A DNA stretch of 64,000 nt, taken from the NCBI RefSeq assembly GCF_001422985.1, contig NZ_LMNL01000003.1, forward strand, positions 30,438 to 94,437. The letters run 5' to 3'. This document shows positions 54,149-62,593 of this stretch, piece by piece. How positions within the stretch are numbered: position 1 is the first letter of the stretch; each line of letters starts with the position of its first letter. The notes under the pieces were generated by a model. That model saw nothing but the letters and a program-made list of their open reading frames with translations, searched no databases and was not told where the DNA came from. Origin of the DNA: Methylobacterium sp. Leaf117 (GTDB lineage Bacteria; Pseudomonadota; Alphaproteobacteria; Rhizobiales; Beijerinckiaceae). The position numbers and the translations under genes are program-made.

Positions 54149-55396
54149 TCAGGCCGAGGCGGAATGGCGGGAATCGTAGTCGAGCACCGCGTCGAGCAGC
54201 ACCTGCGCGCCGGCGGCGCATTCGGTGGGCGAGGTCGACTCCGCCGGGTTGTGGCTGAGGCCCCCGGCGCTCGGCACGAACACCATGGTGGTGGGCACCA
54301 GGGCGGCGACGTGGGCGGCGTCGTGGCCGGCGCCCGAGACCATGTCGCGGGTGGGATGCCCGCCCTTCTCGGCCGCGCGCCGGACGGAGGCGATGCAGTC
54401 CGGATCGAAGGCGACGGGCGCGATCCGGGAAATGGGTTCGAGCCGGGTTTCCAGGGCGAGGTCGGTGGTGACGCGTTCGACGGCCGCCCGCAGGGCCGCC
54501 TCCATGGCGTCGAGCACCGCGTCCTGCGGGTGGCGCAGGTCGACGGTAAGGAAGACGTGGCCGGGAATGACGTTGTTGGAATTCGGCGTCACCGTGAGGT
54601 GGCCGACGGTCCCGACCGCGTCGGGGGCGTGCGCGTGGGCGGCGGCATCCACCGCTTCGACCAGGCGGGCGGCGCCGACCAGCGCGTTGCGGCGCAGCGG
54701 CATCGGGGTCGAGCCGGTGTGGGACGACCGGCCCTCCAGGGTGACTTCGAACCAGCGCATGCCCTGCACGCCCTGAACCACACCGATGGTGGCCCCCTCC
54801 GCCTCCAGGATCGGACCCTGCTCGATGTGCAGTTCGAACATCGCCCCGAACGGCACCGAGCCGGGGACGGCCGCGCCGCGATACCCGATGGCGTCGAGGG
54901 CTGCGCCGAAGCTGGTGCCGGCGCTGTCCCGGCGGGCCTCGGCCCAGGCGCCGTCGTAGATGCCCGCATAGACGCCGGAGCCCAGCATCGCGGGGGCGAA
55001 GCGCGCTCCCTCCTCGTTGGTCCAGTTGACCAGGAGCAGCGGCGCCTCGGTGACGTAGCCGGCCCCATCGAGGGTGCGTAGCACTTCGAGCCCGGCCAGC
55101 ACGCCCAGCACCCCGTCGAACTTGCCCCCGGTGGGCTGGGTGTCGAGGTGGCTGCCCAACGCGATGGGCTTCAGGTCCGGGTTCCGGCCGGGGCGCAGGG
55201 CGAACATGTTGCCGGCGGCATCCACCGTGAGGGTGCAGCCGAGCGCCGCGACCTGGGCCTTGAGCCAGTCGCGCACCCGGCGGTCGTCCTCGCTGAGGGT
55301 CAGGCGGGCGATGCCGCCATCCGGCGTGCCGCCGATCGCGGCGGTCTCCGTCAGGGTGTCCCAGAGGCGCTCGGCGTTGATGGTCAGGTTCGACAT
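54149..55396 (-). CDS. M20-family amidohydrolase (N-carbamoyl-L-amino acid hydrolase / ureidopropionase type)
   Basis: This 415-residue enzyme has the binuclear-metal motifs GSHLDTQPTGGKFDGVLGV (His and Asp), NWTNEEGARFAPAMLGSG (Glu pair) and a C-terminal SGAGHDAAHVA and GGLSHNPAESTS (His). It also has the dimerisation-domain signature GRSSHTGSTPMPLRRNA. This subgroup includes L-carbamoylases, allantoate amidohydrolases and beta-ureidopropionases. ATG 55396 begins MSNLTINAERLWDTL, the usual N-terminus. It sits between livF and the MlrC-type gene, implying hydrolysis of the imported compound. Confidence 0.9.
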   Translation of the reverse strand: MSNLTINAERLWDTLTETAAIGGTPDGGIARLTLSEDDRRVRDWLKAQVAALGCTLTVDAAGNMFALRPGRNPDLKPIALGSHLDTQPTGGKFDGVLGVLAGLEVLRTLDGAGYVTEAPLLLVNWTNEEGARFAPAMLGSGVYAGIYDGAWAEARRDSAGTSFGAALDAIGYRGAAVPGSVPFGAMFELHIEQGPILEAEGATIGVVQGVQGMRWFEVTLEGRSSHTGSTPMPLRRNALVGAARLVEAVDAAAHAHAPDAVGTVGHLTVTPNSNNVIPGHVFLTVDLRHPQDAVLDAMEAALRAAVERVTTDLALETRLEPISRIAPVAFDPDCIASVRRAAEKGGHPTRDMVSGAGHDAAHVAALVPTTMVFVPSAGGLSHNPAESTSPTECAAGAQVLLDAVLDYDSRHSASA

Positions 55397-55433
55397 GGTG
55401 TCCCGGGTTTCCTGGTGCTCACGCGGTCCGCGA

Positions 55434-56147
55434 TCAGGCGGCCTTGACGCCGAGGAAGCGGTCGCGCGCGGCGTCGTCGGCCTTGAATTCGGCATTGCCG
55501 GCCGCGTAAGCGACGCGGCCAAGCTCGAGGATGTAGTGGCGGTCGGCGAGGCTCGTGCAGACCGCCAGGTTCTGCTCCACAAGCAGGATCGGGACCCCGG
55601 CGTCGCGGATGGCGCGGATCTGGGCCACGATCTCTTCGACGATGACGGGGGCCAGGCCCTCCACCGGCTCGTCGAGCATGAGAAGCTTCGGGCCGCTGAG
55701 CAGGGCGCGGGCGATGGAGAGCATCTGCTGCTCGCCCCCCGAGAGCTGCGCGCCCCCGTTGCGGCGGCGCTCTTCGAGGCGCGGGAACATCGCGTAGATC
55801 TCGGCCATGCCCCAGGGCGAGCCCCTGCGCACGGCGATGCGGAGATTCTCCTCGACGCTGAGCAGGCTGAAGATGCCGCGATCCTCCGGCACGAGGGTGA
55901 GGCCGGCCCGCGCGATGCGATGGGCGGGCCAACCCGCCACGTCGGTGTCGTGGAAGCGCACGCGGCCGCCGCGCGGAGGCAGGAGGCCGCTGATCGCCTT
56001 CAGGGTCGAGGTCTTGCCGGCGCCGTTGCGGCCGAGCAGGCAGACGATCTCGCCGGCCCGCACCTCCAGGCTGACGCCCTGGAGGATGTGGCTCTTGCCG
56101 TAATAGCCGTGGACGTCCTCCACGCTGAGGGCGGCGGGACCACTCAC
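55434..56147 (-). CDS. livF: Branched-chain amino acid-type ABC transporter ATPase LivF
   Basis: This 237-residue ATPase has Walker A GRNGAGKTST, Q-loop LVPEDRGIF, signature LSGGEQQMLSIARAL, Walker B LLMLDEPVEGLAP, and a LivF-typical C-terminus (ILELGRVAYAGNAEF type). With LivG it powers import through LivH/LivM. GTG 56147 overlaps the livG stop. HAAT-family transporters like this also carry amides, urea and other small compounds. Confidence 0.93.
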   Translation of the reverse strand: MSGPAALSVEDVHGYYGKSHILQGVSLEVRAGEIVCLLGRNGAGKTSTLKAISGLLPPRGGRVRFHDTDVAGWPAHRIARAGLTLVPEDRGIFSLLSVEENLRIAVRRGSPWGMAEIYAMFPRLEERRRNGGAQLSGGEQQMLSIARALLSGPKLLMLDEPVEGLAPVIVEEIVAQIRAIRDAGVPILLVEQNLAVCTSLADRHYILELGRVAYAAGNAEFKADDAARDRFLGVKAA

Positions 56148-56914
56148 GAGACCAGATCTCCCGTGATCATGTTGCCGAGATAGGCCCGGCGCACCTCGGG
56201 GTCGTCGCGGACCCGGGCCGGCGGCCCCTCCACCAGCACGCGGCCGGCGCGCATCACCGTCACGGTGTCGGAGATGTTCATGACGATGCCCATGTTGTGC
56301 TCGATGAACAGCACGGTGTGGTCGCGGCCGAGGTCGCGGATCAGCGCCGTCATCGCGGCGATGTCGTCGATGCCCATGCCGGAGGTCGGCTCATCGAGGA
56401 GGATGACCTTCGGCGCGGCCGCCATCGCCATACCGACTTCGAGGCGGCGCTGCTGGCCGTGGGAGAGTTCGCCGGCGGCGCGGAGCGCCACGCGGGTCAG
56501 GTCGAGGCGGTCCAGCATCGCCTCCGCCATGGCTAGGGCCGGCCGGTTCGCTTCCGCCCGGCGCCAGGGCGCGAGCGCTTGCCAGGGCGTCCGACCCTGT
56601 GCCGCCAGCCGCAGGTTCTCGCGAACACTGAGCGTCGGGAACAGGCTGGTGACCTGGAACGAACGGGCGAGGCCGAGGCGCACGCGCTCGTGGTCCGCGG
56701 TCCGGGTGATGTCCCGGCCGGCCAGGGCGATGCGCCCGGCCGAAGGCGCGATCCGGCCGGTGAGCGCGTGGAACAGGGTGGTCTTGCCGGCGCCATTGGG
56801 ACCGATGATCGAGTGGACGCTGTTCTGCCTGATGCGCAGGGTCACGTCCTGCAGGGCGACGAAGCTGCCGTAGCGGACGCTCAAGGCGTCGGTGGCGAGG
56901 ATGGGCTCGCTCAT
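56144..56914 (-). CDS. livG: Branched-chain amino acid-type ABC transporter ATPase LivG
   Basis: This 256-residue ATPase has Walker A GPNGAGKTTLFHALTG, Q-loop RSFQVTSLFPTLSV, signature LSHGQQRRLEVGMAMA, Walker B VILLDEPTSGMG and FIEHNMGIVMNISD. The LSHGQQR variant signature is normal for LivG. The start MSEPILATDAL at 56914 overlaps the livM stop (ATGA); longer in-frame starts read into the palindromic repeat in livM and are rejected. Confidence 0.93.
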   Translation of the reverse strand: MSEPILATDALSVRYGSFVALQDVTLRIRQNSVHSIIGPNGAGKTTLFHALTGRIAPSAGRIALAGRDITRTADHERVRLGLARSFQVTSLFPTLSVRENLRLAAQGRTPWQALAPWRRAEANRPALAMAEAMLDRLDLTRVALRAAGELSHGQQRRLEVGMAMAAAPKVILLDEPTSGMGIDDIAAMTALIRDLGRDHTVLFIEHNMGIVMNISDTVTVMRAGRVLVEGPPARVRDDPEVRRAYLGNMITGDLVS

Positions 56915-58023
56915 CGGTTCGCCTCCGGGGCCGGCCGGGCACCAGGCTGCCCTCCTCCCCCTTGTGGGGAGGAGTTGGCGGTGGGGGTGGCTGGGTGGCC
57001 CTCGACCGGCGGAGGCTGGCGGCGCCACCCCCATCCCTGGCCCCTCCCCACAAGGGGGAGGGGAAGGCTCTCCGCGGGCGGCGGCGTCCGCGTCACCAGG
57101 GCGACGGCGCGCTCGATCAGGCCCCAGAGGCCGCGCTGCAGGAACAGCGTGATGACGATGAGGAGGAGCCCGAGGAGCAGCAGCCAGCGCGGCCAGATCG
57201 CCGAGAGGGCGTCGGCGGCGAGCAGGTAGGCGCCGGCGCCGAGGAGCGAGGCGAACAGGTTGGCGCTGCCGCCGATGATCGTCATGATCAGCAGGGTTTC
57301 GCTGGTGTGATAGTCGATGTTCGACAGGGGGGCGACGCCGATCAGCATGGCGTGGAGCGCGCCCGCCAAGGCCGTGACTGCGCCCGAGATCGCAAAGGCC
57401 GCGACCTTGAACGCCCGCACCGGATAGCCGATGGCCCCGGCCCGACCCTCGTTGTCGCGGATGGCGAGCAGCGTGCGCCCGAAGGTCGAGAGCGCGACCC
57501 GCTGCAGGGTGGCGAACAGCACGAGGAAGAGCACGGCGACGTAGGCGTAATAGGTCCAGGCGTCGCTCAGCACGGTGCCGCCGAGGCGCGGACGGGGGAT
57601 GTCGAGGAGGCCGTTATCGCCGCCGGTGACGCCGCTGAAGGTGTAGGCCAGGAAGTAGAACATCTGCGAGAAGGCCAGCGTCAGCATCACGAAATAGACG
57701 CCCTGGCGCCGGATCGAGACCCAGCCCACGGCGGCCGCCACCAGGGCGCCGAGGGCCAGGGACAGCAGCAGCATGACGGGGGCGGGCAGACCGGCCCGCA
57801 TGAGGCCGAGCCCGGCGACGTAGCTGCCCAACCCGAAGAAGATGCCCTGTCCGAACGAGAGAAGGCCGGTATAGCCCAGCAGCAGGTTGCAGGCGGCGAC
57901 CGCCAATCCGAAGATCAAGATCTCGCTGGCGAGCGTGCCCGAGCGCATGGCGAGCGGCAGGATCAGCACGGTGGCGAGCGCGAGGCCGAACTGGACGAGG
58001 GGCCGGTCGAGAAAGGGGATCAT
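56911..58023 (-). CDS. livM: Branched-chain amino acid-type permease LivM with a repeat-derived C-terminal tail
   Basis: This 370-residue permease has about nine membrane segments and the conserved LLGYTGLLSFGQGIFFGLGSY, RRQGVYFVMLTLAFSQM, ALRDNEGRA-type loop (AIRDNEGRAGAIGY) and IGGSANLFASLLGAG. The core ends near residue 318 (RGLWGLIERAVALVTR). The last 50 residues (LPLVGRGQGWGWRRQPPPVEG, then TPTANSSPQGGGGQPG) are not permease-like: they are the translation of the palindromic element at 56951-57065. The livG ATG overlaps its stop, so coupling survived the insertion. Confidence 0.92.
   Translation of the reverse strand: MIPFLDRPLVQFGLALATVLILPLAMRSGTLASEILIFGLAVAACNLLLGYTGLLSFGQGIFFGLGSYVAGLGLMRAGLPAPVMLLLSLALGALVAAAVGWVSIRRQGVYFVMLTLAFSQMFYFLAYTFSGVTGGDNGLLDIPRPRLGGTVLSDAWTYYAYVAVLFLVLFATLQRVALSTFGRTLLAIRDNEGRAGAIGYPVRAFKVAAFAISGAVTALAGALHAMLIGVAPLSNIDYHTSETLLIMTIIGGSANLFASLLGAGAYLLAADALSAIWPRWLLLLGLLLIVITLFLQRGLWGLIERAVALVTRTPPPAESLPLPLVGRGQGWGWRRQPPPVEGHPATPTANSSPQGGGGQPGARPAPEANR
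56951..57065. repeat. Palindromic repeat element inside the 3' end of livM
   Basis: Outer arms are CTCCTCCCCCTTGTGGGGAGGAG (56952-56974) and CCCCTCCCCACAAGGGGGAGGGG (57041-57063), each itself a hairpin and roughly complementary to the other. Inner arms GGTGGGGGTGGCTGGG and CCACCCCCATCCCTGG are also complementary. The encoded peptide (PLVGRGQGWG, TPTANSSPQGGG) is the translation typical of dispersed alphaproteobacterial palindromic repeats, from memory. Confidence 0.75.
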
Positions 58024-58038
58024 GCGAAAGGATCCTGC

Positions 58039-58893
58039 TCAGGCCCGGCCGAACAGGCCGCGCGGCATCGCCATGATGATGCCGGCCATGCCGAGATAGA
58101 TGACGAGGCGCGCCCCCTCCGGCCACAGAGTGGCCATCAGGCTCTGGGCGACGCCGACCAGGATGCCGGCGGCCAGCGCTCCGGCGTAGCTGCCCATGCC
58201 GCCGATCACCACCACCACGAAGGCGATGCCCAGCGCTTCGACGCCCATGAAGGGCTCGACGCCGCGGATGGGGGCCGCCAGCGCCCCGGCCAGCCCCGCG
58301 AGCCCGGCACCGAGGGCGAAGACCGCCGTGTTGATGCGCAGGGTGTCGTAGCCGAGCAGCGCCATGTTTGACGGGGATTCCGACCCGGCCCGCACGATGG
58401 CGCCGAGGCGTGTGCGGTCGAGGAGCCACCACAGGCCCGCGGCCAGGATCGCCGTGAAGCCGATCACGAACAGCCGGTACTCGGGATAGACGAAGTCGCC
58501 GAGGATCATCACGCCGCTCAGTTCCTCCGGCGGGGCAACGTTGCCGCCGAGCGGTCCCCAGAGGATGATGACGAGTTCCTGCACCACCAGGGCGAGGCCG
58601 ACGGTGACGAGGATGTGGAAGGTGTGGGGCAGCTTGTAGACCCGGCGCAGGAGCAGCCGCTCGGTCAGGCCTGCCAGAACCGCCACGACGAGGGCGGCGA
58701 GCGGCATCGCCACCCAGAAGCTCAGGCCGCGCTCGACGCCCTCGTAAGCGAGGTAGGCGCCGAGCAGATAGAACGCCCCATGGGCGAAGTTCACGAATTG
58801 CAGCAGCCCGAAGATGATGCTCAGGCCCACCGCCAGCAGGAAGTAGAGCATCCCGAGGCCGAGACCGTTCAGGATCTGGAACAGGTAGGTCAC
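58039..58893 (-). CDS. livH: Branched-chain amino acid-type permease LivH
   Basis: This 284-residue permease has about eight membrane segments. It begins LFQILNGLGLGMLYFLLAVGLSIIFGLLQFVNFAHGAFYLLGAY, the diagnostic LivH N-terminus with NFAHG. It continues RTRLGAIVRAGSESPSNMALLGYD (coupling loop) and VVVVIGGMGSYAGALAAGILVG. Length is normal. livM follows after 15 bases. Upstream, copy B of the palindromic repeat separates it from livK, so livK and livH-F may be expressed at different levels. Confidence 0.93.
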   Translation of the reverse strand: MTYLFQILNGLGLGMLYFLLAVGLSIIFGLLQFVNFAHGAFYLLGAYLAYEGVERGLSFWVAMPLAALVVAVLAGLTERLLLRRVYKLPHTFHILVTVGLALVVQELVIILWGPLGGNVAPPEELSGVMILGDFVYPEYRLFVIGFTAILAAGLWWLLDRTRLGAIVRAGSESPSNMALLGYDTLRINTAVFALGAGLAGLAGALAAPIRGVEPFMGVEALGIAFVVVVIGGMGSYAGALAAGILVGVAQSLMATLWPEGARLVIYLGMAGIIMAMPRGLFGRA

Positions 58894-58952
58894 GGGGTCT
58901 CCGGGTGCACGTCAAGTCTTGGTTCGAGAGCGACGCCGATCGGCGCGCCACC

Positions 58953-59068
58953 GCGTCATTCCGGGGCCGCGAAGCGGAGCCCGGAATCCAGAAACACAGG
59001 TGGCGTCTTGCTTGGCTCCGTCAGCGGCTCTGGATTCCGGGCTCGCCTGCGGCGCCCCGGAATGACGC
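58953..59068. repeat. Palindromic intergenic repeat, copy B (116 bp)
   Basis: Bounded by GCGTCATTCCGGGG and CCCCGGAATGACGC (near-perfect outer inverted repeat), with inner arms AGCCCGGAATCCAGA and TCTGGATTCCGGGCT. Its reverse complement matches copy A at 13115-13229 along most of the length. It lies between livK and livH. Confidence 0.88.
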
Positions 59069-59119
59069 AGCGCTTGACCGACAACCGGTTTGGTGAAGAA
59101 CCTTGGTTTCAGGTCGCCC

Positions 59120-60337
59120 TCACGCCATCTTGCAGCCGGCCGCCTCGGGCGAGAGGAACGACTTGCCGGACTGGATGACCTCGGCGAAATCGTCCTTGTC
59201 CTTCATGGCGGACTTCGCCTTGCCCTTGAGCAGGTAGTAATCCTTGATGACCTGGTGATCGGCGGCGCGGATTTCCTCCTCGCCGGTGAGGCCGGCATAG
59301 CGCAGTCCTTCGAGCGCCTTGATCACCGCGGGGCCATCGGCGCTGCCGGCCTTGGTGGCGGCGTCGAGCAGCAGCTTGGTGATCTGGTAGGAGCCGGCGA
59401 AAGAGTAGTTCGGCGTCATCTTGGCGGTCTCGCGGACCTTGGCGACCAGGGCCTTGTTCAGGGGCGAGTCGATGCCGTGCCAGTACTGCGCGCCGAAATA
59501 GACGCCCTCGCACAGGTCGGCGCCCAAGGCCTCGAACTGCTCCAGGCCCGAGGCCCAGGCGAGCACGATGGTCATGCGCTTCTTGAGGCCGAAACTGACC
59601 GCCTGGCGCAGCGCGTCCGAGGATTGCGAGCCGAAGTTGAGGAGCAGCAGGACGTCGGGTTTCGCCGCGATGGCGTTGGTCAGGTAGCCGCTGAATTCCT
59701 TCTCGGCCAGCGAGTGGTAGCTGTTGCCGACATGCTCGATGCCCTTCTCCTGGAACACCGCCTTGGCGGCGCTGAGCAGGCCTTCGCCGAACACGTATTG
59801 CGGGGTGATCGTGTACCAGCGCTTGGCCTGGGGCATCTGCGCGATCAGGGGCCGGACGGTCTGCGCGATGGCGCCGAAGGTCGGTACCGTCCAGCGGAAG
59901 GTGCCGCGGTTGCAGTCGGAGCCGGTGATCTCGTCGGCGCCCGCCGTCGTGATGAAGACGGCGTCGGACTTCGCCGCCTCCTTGCCCATCACCAGGGCCT
60001 CGGAGGACAGGATGCCGCCGGCGAAGAGTCGCGTGCCCTGGGCCATCGCCTCCTGCATCTTGCGGGCGGCCGGGGCCGGCTTACCCTCGGTGTCGATGTC
60101 GGCGATCGTGACGGTGCGGCCCAGCACCGAGCCGGCTTCCTTCGCGGCGAAGGCGGCGCCCAGCGACGCGTACTTGCCGTTGGCCGCGAAGGCGCCCGAG
60201 ATCGGCAGGGGCGCGCCGACGACCAGGGGCCCCTCGGCGGCCCGGGCGCTGCGCAGGAAACCCGAGATCGGCACTCCGGAGGCCGCCAGGGTCGCCGCCG
60301 TCAGCGAGGTTTTCAGAAACGCGCGACGATCCCGCAT
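59120..60337 (-). CDS. livK: Branched-chain amino acid-type ABC transporter substrate-binding protein LivK
   Basis: This 405-residue periplasmic binding protein begins MRDRRAFLKTSLTAATLAASG, a twin-arginine signal with cleavage near ARAAEG. The type I fold then follows: VVGAPLPISGAFAANGKYASLGAAFAAKE, FAGGILSSEALVMGKEAAK, and ITPQYVFGEGLLSAAKAVFQEKG. It is somewhat longer than LivK proper and resembles the amide/urea-binding subgroup. ATG 60337 is chosen as the Tat signal start. It is the first gene of the reverse-strand operon ending in the GntR regulator gene. Confidence 0.92.
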   Translation of the reverse strand: MRDRRAFLKTSLTAATLAASGVPISGFLRSARAAEGPLVVGAPLPISGAFAANGKYASLGAAFAAKEAGSVLGRTVTIADIDTEGKPAPAARKMQEAMAQGTRLFAGGILSSEALVMGKEAAKSDAVFITTAGADEITGSDCNRGTFRWTVPTFGAIAQTVRPLIAQMPQAKRWYTITPQYVFGEGLLSAAKAVFQEKGIEHVGNSYHSLAEKEFSGYLTNAIAAKPDVLLLLNFGSQSSDALRQAVSFGLKKRMTIVLAWASGLEQFEALGADLCEGVYFGAQYWHGIDSPLNKALVAKVRETAKMTPNYSFAGSYQITKLLLDAATKAGSADGPAVIKALEGLRYAGLTGEEEIRAADHQVIKDYYLLKGKAKSAMKDKDDFAEVIQSGKSFLSPEAAGCKMA

Positions 60338-60378
60338 GACACCGCTCCTCGAGGGCCGAGCCGACCGAACTATCCAAA

Positions 60379-60390
60379 CTATACGTATAG
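60379..60390. promoter_or_regulatory. Perfect 12-bp palindrome, candidate GntR operator
   Basis: CTATACGTATAG lies 42-53 bases upstream of the livK ATG and overlaps the predicted -10 element. FadR/FCD regulators bind short palindromes of the TNGTNNNACNA or TATACGTATA kind, so the co-operonic GntR protein is the likely ligand (inference). Confidence 0.45.
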
Positions 60391-60415
60391 AATATCGGCG
60401 GGCGCAGGCCGTCAA
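60387..60415 (-). promoter_or_regulatory. Predicted sigma-70-type promoter for livK operon
   Basis: On the reverse strand TTGACG (60415-60410) is followed after 17 bases by TTCTAT (60392-60387), near-consensus spacing for a housekeeping promoter. The -10 overlaps the palindrome at 60379-60390. Confidence 0.45.
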
Positions 60416-60609
60416 GGGGCGGATTTATGGTGCGCTGCACTTGTGCAGATCGCCAGCATACGCTCAGATCTTAGGCGCCCGGTGCCCAAATCGGCGGCGG
60501 ATATCTTGCGGCGCAGCAGAGATCGGCGGTGATGACGTGGTGGTGCGGGCGCATCGAAGCGCTCTTCGACGGGCTGTCGGTTCTGGCGGGTGATGTCGGA
60601 ATGGCCGCC

Positions 60610-60852
60610 TCACACGGCGCCGGCATCCTCCCAGTAGCCGCGGACGTCCGCCGCCGTGGCGGTGAGGTGGACCTGCTCGTCGACCCGCTCGACCCAGGAC
60701 AGCGGCAGGAGATGGTGCCGGCCATGCGCGACCGGATCGGTCCGGGTCAGCTTGATCAGGGTGTCGCCGTCCAGGTGATCGACCGTGCCGACATGCAGCC
60801 CGTCGGACGATCTCACTTCCATCTGCGCCTTGATGTCCGAGGGCTCTGCCAT
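60610..60852 (-). CDS. DUF2171 family protein
   Basis: This 80-residue protein begins MAEPSDIKAQMEVRSSDGLHVGTVDHLDGDTLIKLTR and ends with HLTATAADVRGYWEDAG. This is the DUF2171 (PRC-barrel-like) pattern, with GRHHLLPLSWVERVDEQVHL in the middle. The function is unknown; such genes often occur near stress genes. ATG 60852 matches the family start; a longer in-frame version is rejected. Confidence 0.85.
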   Translation of the reverse strand: MAEPSDIKAQMEVRSSDGLHVGTVDHLDGDTLIKLTRTDPVAHGRHHLLPLSWVERVDEQVHLTATAADVRGYWEDAGAV

Positions 60853-61037
60853 GTCGGCCTTTCCGTGGTGGGGGTTCACCGTCGTCAACAAGCCGGGTCG
60901 GCCAAGGTTCAGAGCGGTGTGGGCCGCAACGGTCACCGACCGACCCCTGATCGGAGCCCGGGCGCAACAAACGTGAGTGCGGGCCGCCGGACGATGCCCG
61001 AAGGTGGCTCCTTCGCAGGAGGCTCTGGGGGCGGCGG

Positions 61038-61340
61038 ATGACGGCGGCGTGGGACGAGGGGCTCGGCGCGGTGGAGCGGATCATCGCCACGGCCGAGGCA
61101 CGGCGGATCGAGCAGATGCTCCGCATCGCCGTCCACCTCGCCGAAGATCGGGACGCCGCCGAGGCCGAGGCGGAGCTTGGCCGCACCGAGCGCCTGCTGA
61201 AGATCATGCGAGGCCAGCGCACCCTGCTGATCGGCGCGCGGGCGCGCCGGCCGGCCGACGACGGGACCATTCGAGACGCGACCATTCCGGATGCGCTTCG
61301 TCCGCCCGATCCAATGCGGGGCAGCCCGACGCCGCCCTGA
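61038..61340 (+). CDS. Small hypothetical protein with a helical N-terminus
   Basis: This 100-residue protein has a long amphipathic helix (residues about 8-58, with RIEQMLRIAVHLAEDRDAAEAEAELGRTERLLKIM) that could form a coiled coil, then a Pro/Arg/Asp-rich tail. The family is not recognised. It is convergent with the TonB-C-like gene, with 2 bases between stops. Confidence 0.5.
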   Translation: MTAAWDEGLGAVERIIATAEARRIEQMLRIAVHLAEDRDAAEAEAELGRTERLLKIMRGQRTLLIGARARRPADDGTIRDATIPDALRPPDPMRGSPTPP

Positions 61341-61342
61341 TC

Positions 61343-61714
61343 TCAGCGGCCCAGCCGCACCGGAAAGCTCAGATCCGTCGTGCCCGCCCGGGTCAGCAAA
61401 GGGGCGGGCGGCGGGCGAAACGGGCCGGCCGCCCGGATTAGGGCCGTCGCCCGCTGATCGAGATCCGCCGAACCGGAGCTGCGCTCGACCGCGACGCGGT
61501 TCACGAAGCCGTCCGCCGCCACCTGGACCCGGACGGTCACGGTGCGGCCCCGGCCCGGGAAGGCCTGCTTCTGGACGGCCCCGTCGATGATATCGATGAC
61601 CTCCGAGACCCAGGCGCGCACCACCGCGCCGGTCCGGTCGCGGGCCTGGCTCGCGACCGTGCCGAGGAGAAGGAGGGCGAGGCCGAGCCCGCGGGCCCTG
61701 TCGGCCGCTCTCAT
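61343..61714 (-). CDS. Secreted protein with a TonB C-terminal-like domain
   Basis: This 123-residue protein has a signal peptide (RGLGLALLLLGTVASQA), then a TonB-C-like fold: VSEVIDIIDGAVQKQAFPGRGRTVTVRVQVAADGFVNRVAVERSSGSADLDQRA, with PFRPPPAP at the end. There is no proline-rich spacer and no N-terminal membrane anchor of full TonB, so it is a stand-alone TonB-C protein in the periplasm. The role is unknown. Confidence 0.75.
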   Translation of the reverse strand: MRAADRARGLGLALLLLGTVASQARDRTGAVVRAWVSEVIDIIDGAVQKQAFPGRGRTVTVRVQVAADGFVNRVAVERSSGSADLDQRATALIRAAGPFRPPPAPLLTRAGTTDLSFPVRLGR

Positions 61715-62074
61715 CTGCGGTGCTCCACGACGTCGGGACGCGCGGCTCCCGGCCCGTTCCGGGGCAGACGCGCGTCCGCCGGCCTGAGAGATCCCGTCGG
61801 GTCGGAAGAGCCGGTCATGTCAGCACCGAACATGCGAACGGCGCAGGGCCTGCGAGGGCCGCTGCGCCGCTGGTTTCGGCCGCCGAGGGGGCGATGACGG
61901 CCACCCCCGTGATGCACTCGGACCATCCGCGCCGATGTGCGGCGCGGCACAGGCCCGGCGAAGACGTGCCGGAAACGCCGCGCCTCGGGGGCTGACGGGA
62001 TGGCGGCAAAAGCCGGCGCGCCTCCCTATCTAAGGCAAAGCCCGATGACGCTTTCATCGTAGAGAGGTTGAACC
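61715..62074. other. Intergenic region upstream of msrA
   Basis: 360 bases, GC-rich. No supported gene. The last 60 bases contain the msrA leader with GAGAGG 8 bases before its ATG. Confidence 0.5.
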
Positions 62075-62593
62075 ATGAGCCACGAACGCGCGATCCTGGC
62101 AGGCGGCTGCTTCTGGGGCATGCAGGACCTGATCCGGCGCCAGGAGGGCGTGATCTCCACGCGGGTCGGCTACACCGGCGGCGACGTCCCGAACGCGACC
62201 TACCGCGATCACGGCACCCATGCCGAGGCCATCGAGATCGTCTACGACCCGAGCCGGACGAGCTTCCGCCGCATGCTGGAGTTCTTCTTCCAGATCCACG
62301 ATCCGACCACGCCCAACCGTCAGGGCAACGACCGGGGCCTGAGCTACCGCTCGGCGATCTTCACCACCGACGAGACGCAGCGGCAGATCGCCGAGGACAC
62401 CATCGCGGACGTGAACGCCTCCGGCCTGTGGCCCGGCAAGGTGGTCACCGAGGTAACGCCGGCGGGCCCGTTCTGGGAGGCCGAGCCCGAGCACCAGGAT
62501 TATCTCGAGCGGCGTCCCGACGGCTACACCTGCCACTTCATCCGCCCGAACTGGACTTTGCCGGCCCGGGCCTCCACTCCGCAACTGTCCTGA
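62075..62593 (+). CDS. msrA: Peptide-methionine (S)-S-oxide reductase MsrA
   Basis: This 172-residue enzyme has the catalytic motif [14 protein letters not shown] (nucleophile Cys12), [25 protein letters not shown] and [26 protein letters not shown]. All are MsrA hallmarks. It reduces methionine-S-sulfoxide in the cytoplasm with thioredoxin. A Cys late in the protein ([10 protein letters not shown]) may be the resolving residue. The start has a GAGAGG site. Lone gene with a hairpin just downstream. Confidence 0.95.
   Translation: MSHERAILAGGCFWGMQDLIRRQEGVISTRVGYTGGDVPNATYRDHGTHAEAIEIVYDPSRTSFRRMLEFFFQIHDPTTPNRQGNDRGLSYRSAIFTTDETQRQIAEDTIADVNASGLWPGKVVTEVTPAGPFWEAEPEHQDYLERRPDGYTCHFIRPNWTLPARASTPQLS

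Noticed and set aside
56962..58371. Long forward frame opposite livM and livH
   Set aside because: The opposite strand encodes permeases with complete signatures. This frame is His/Glu/Gly-rich shadow sequence.
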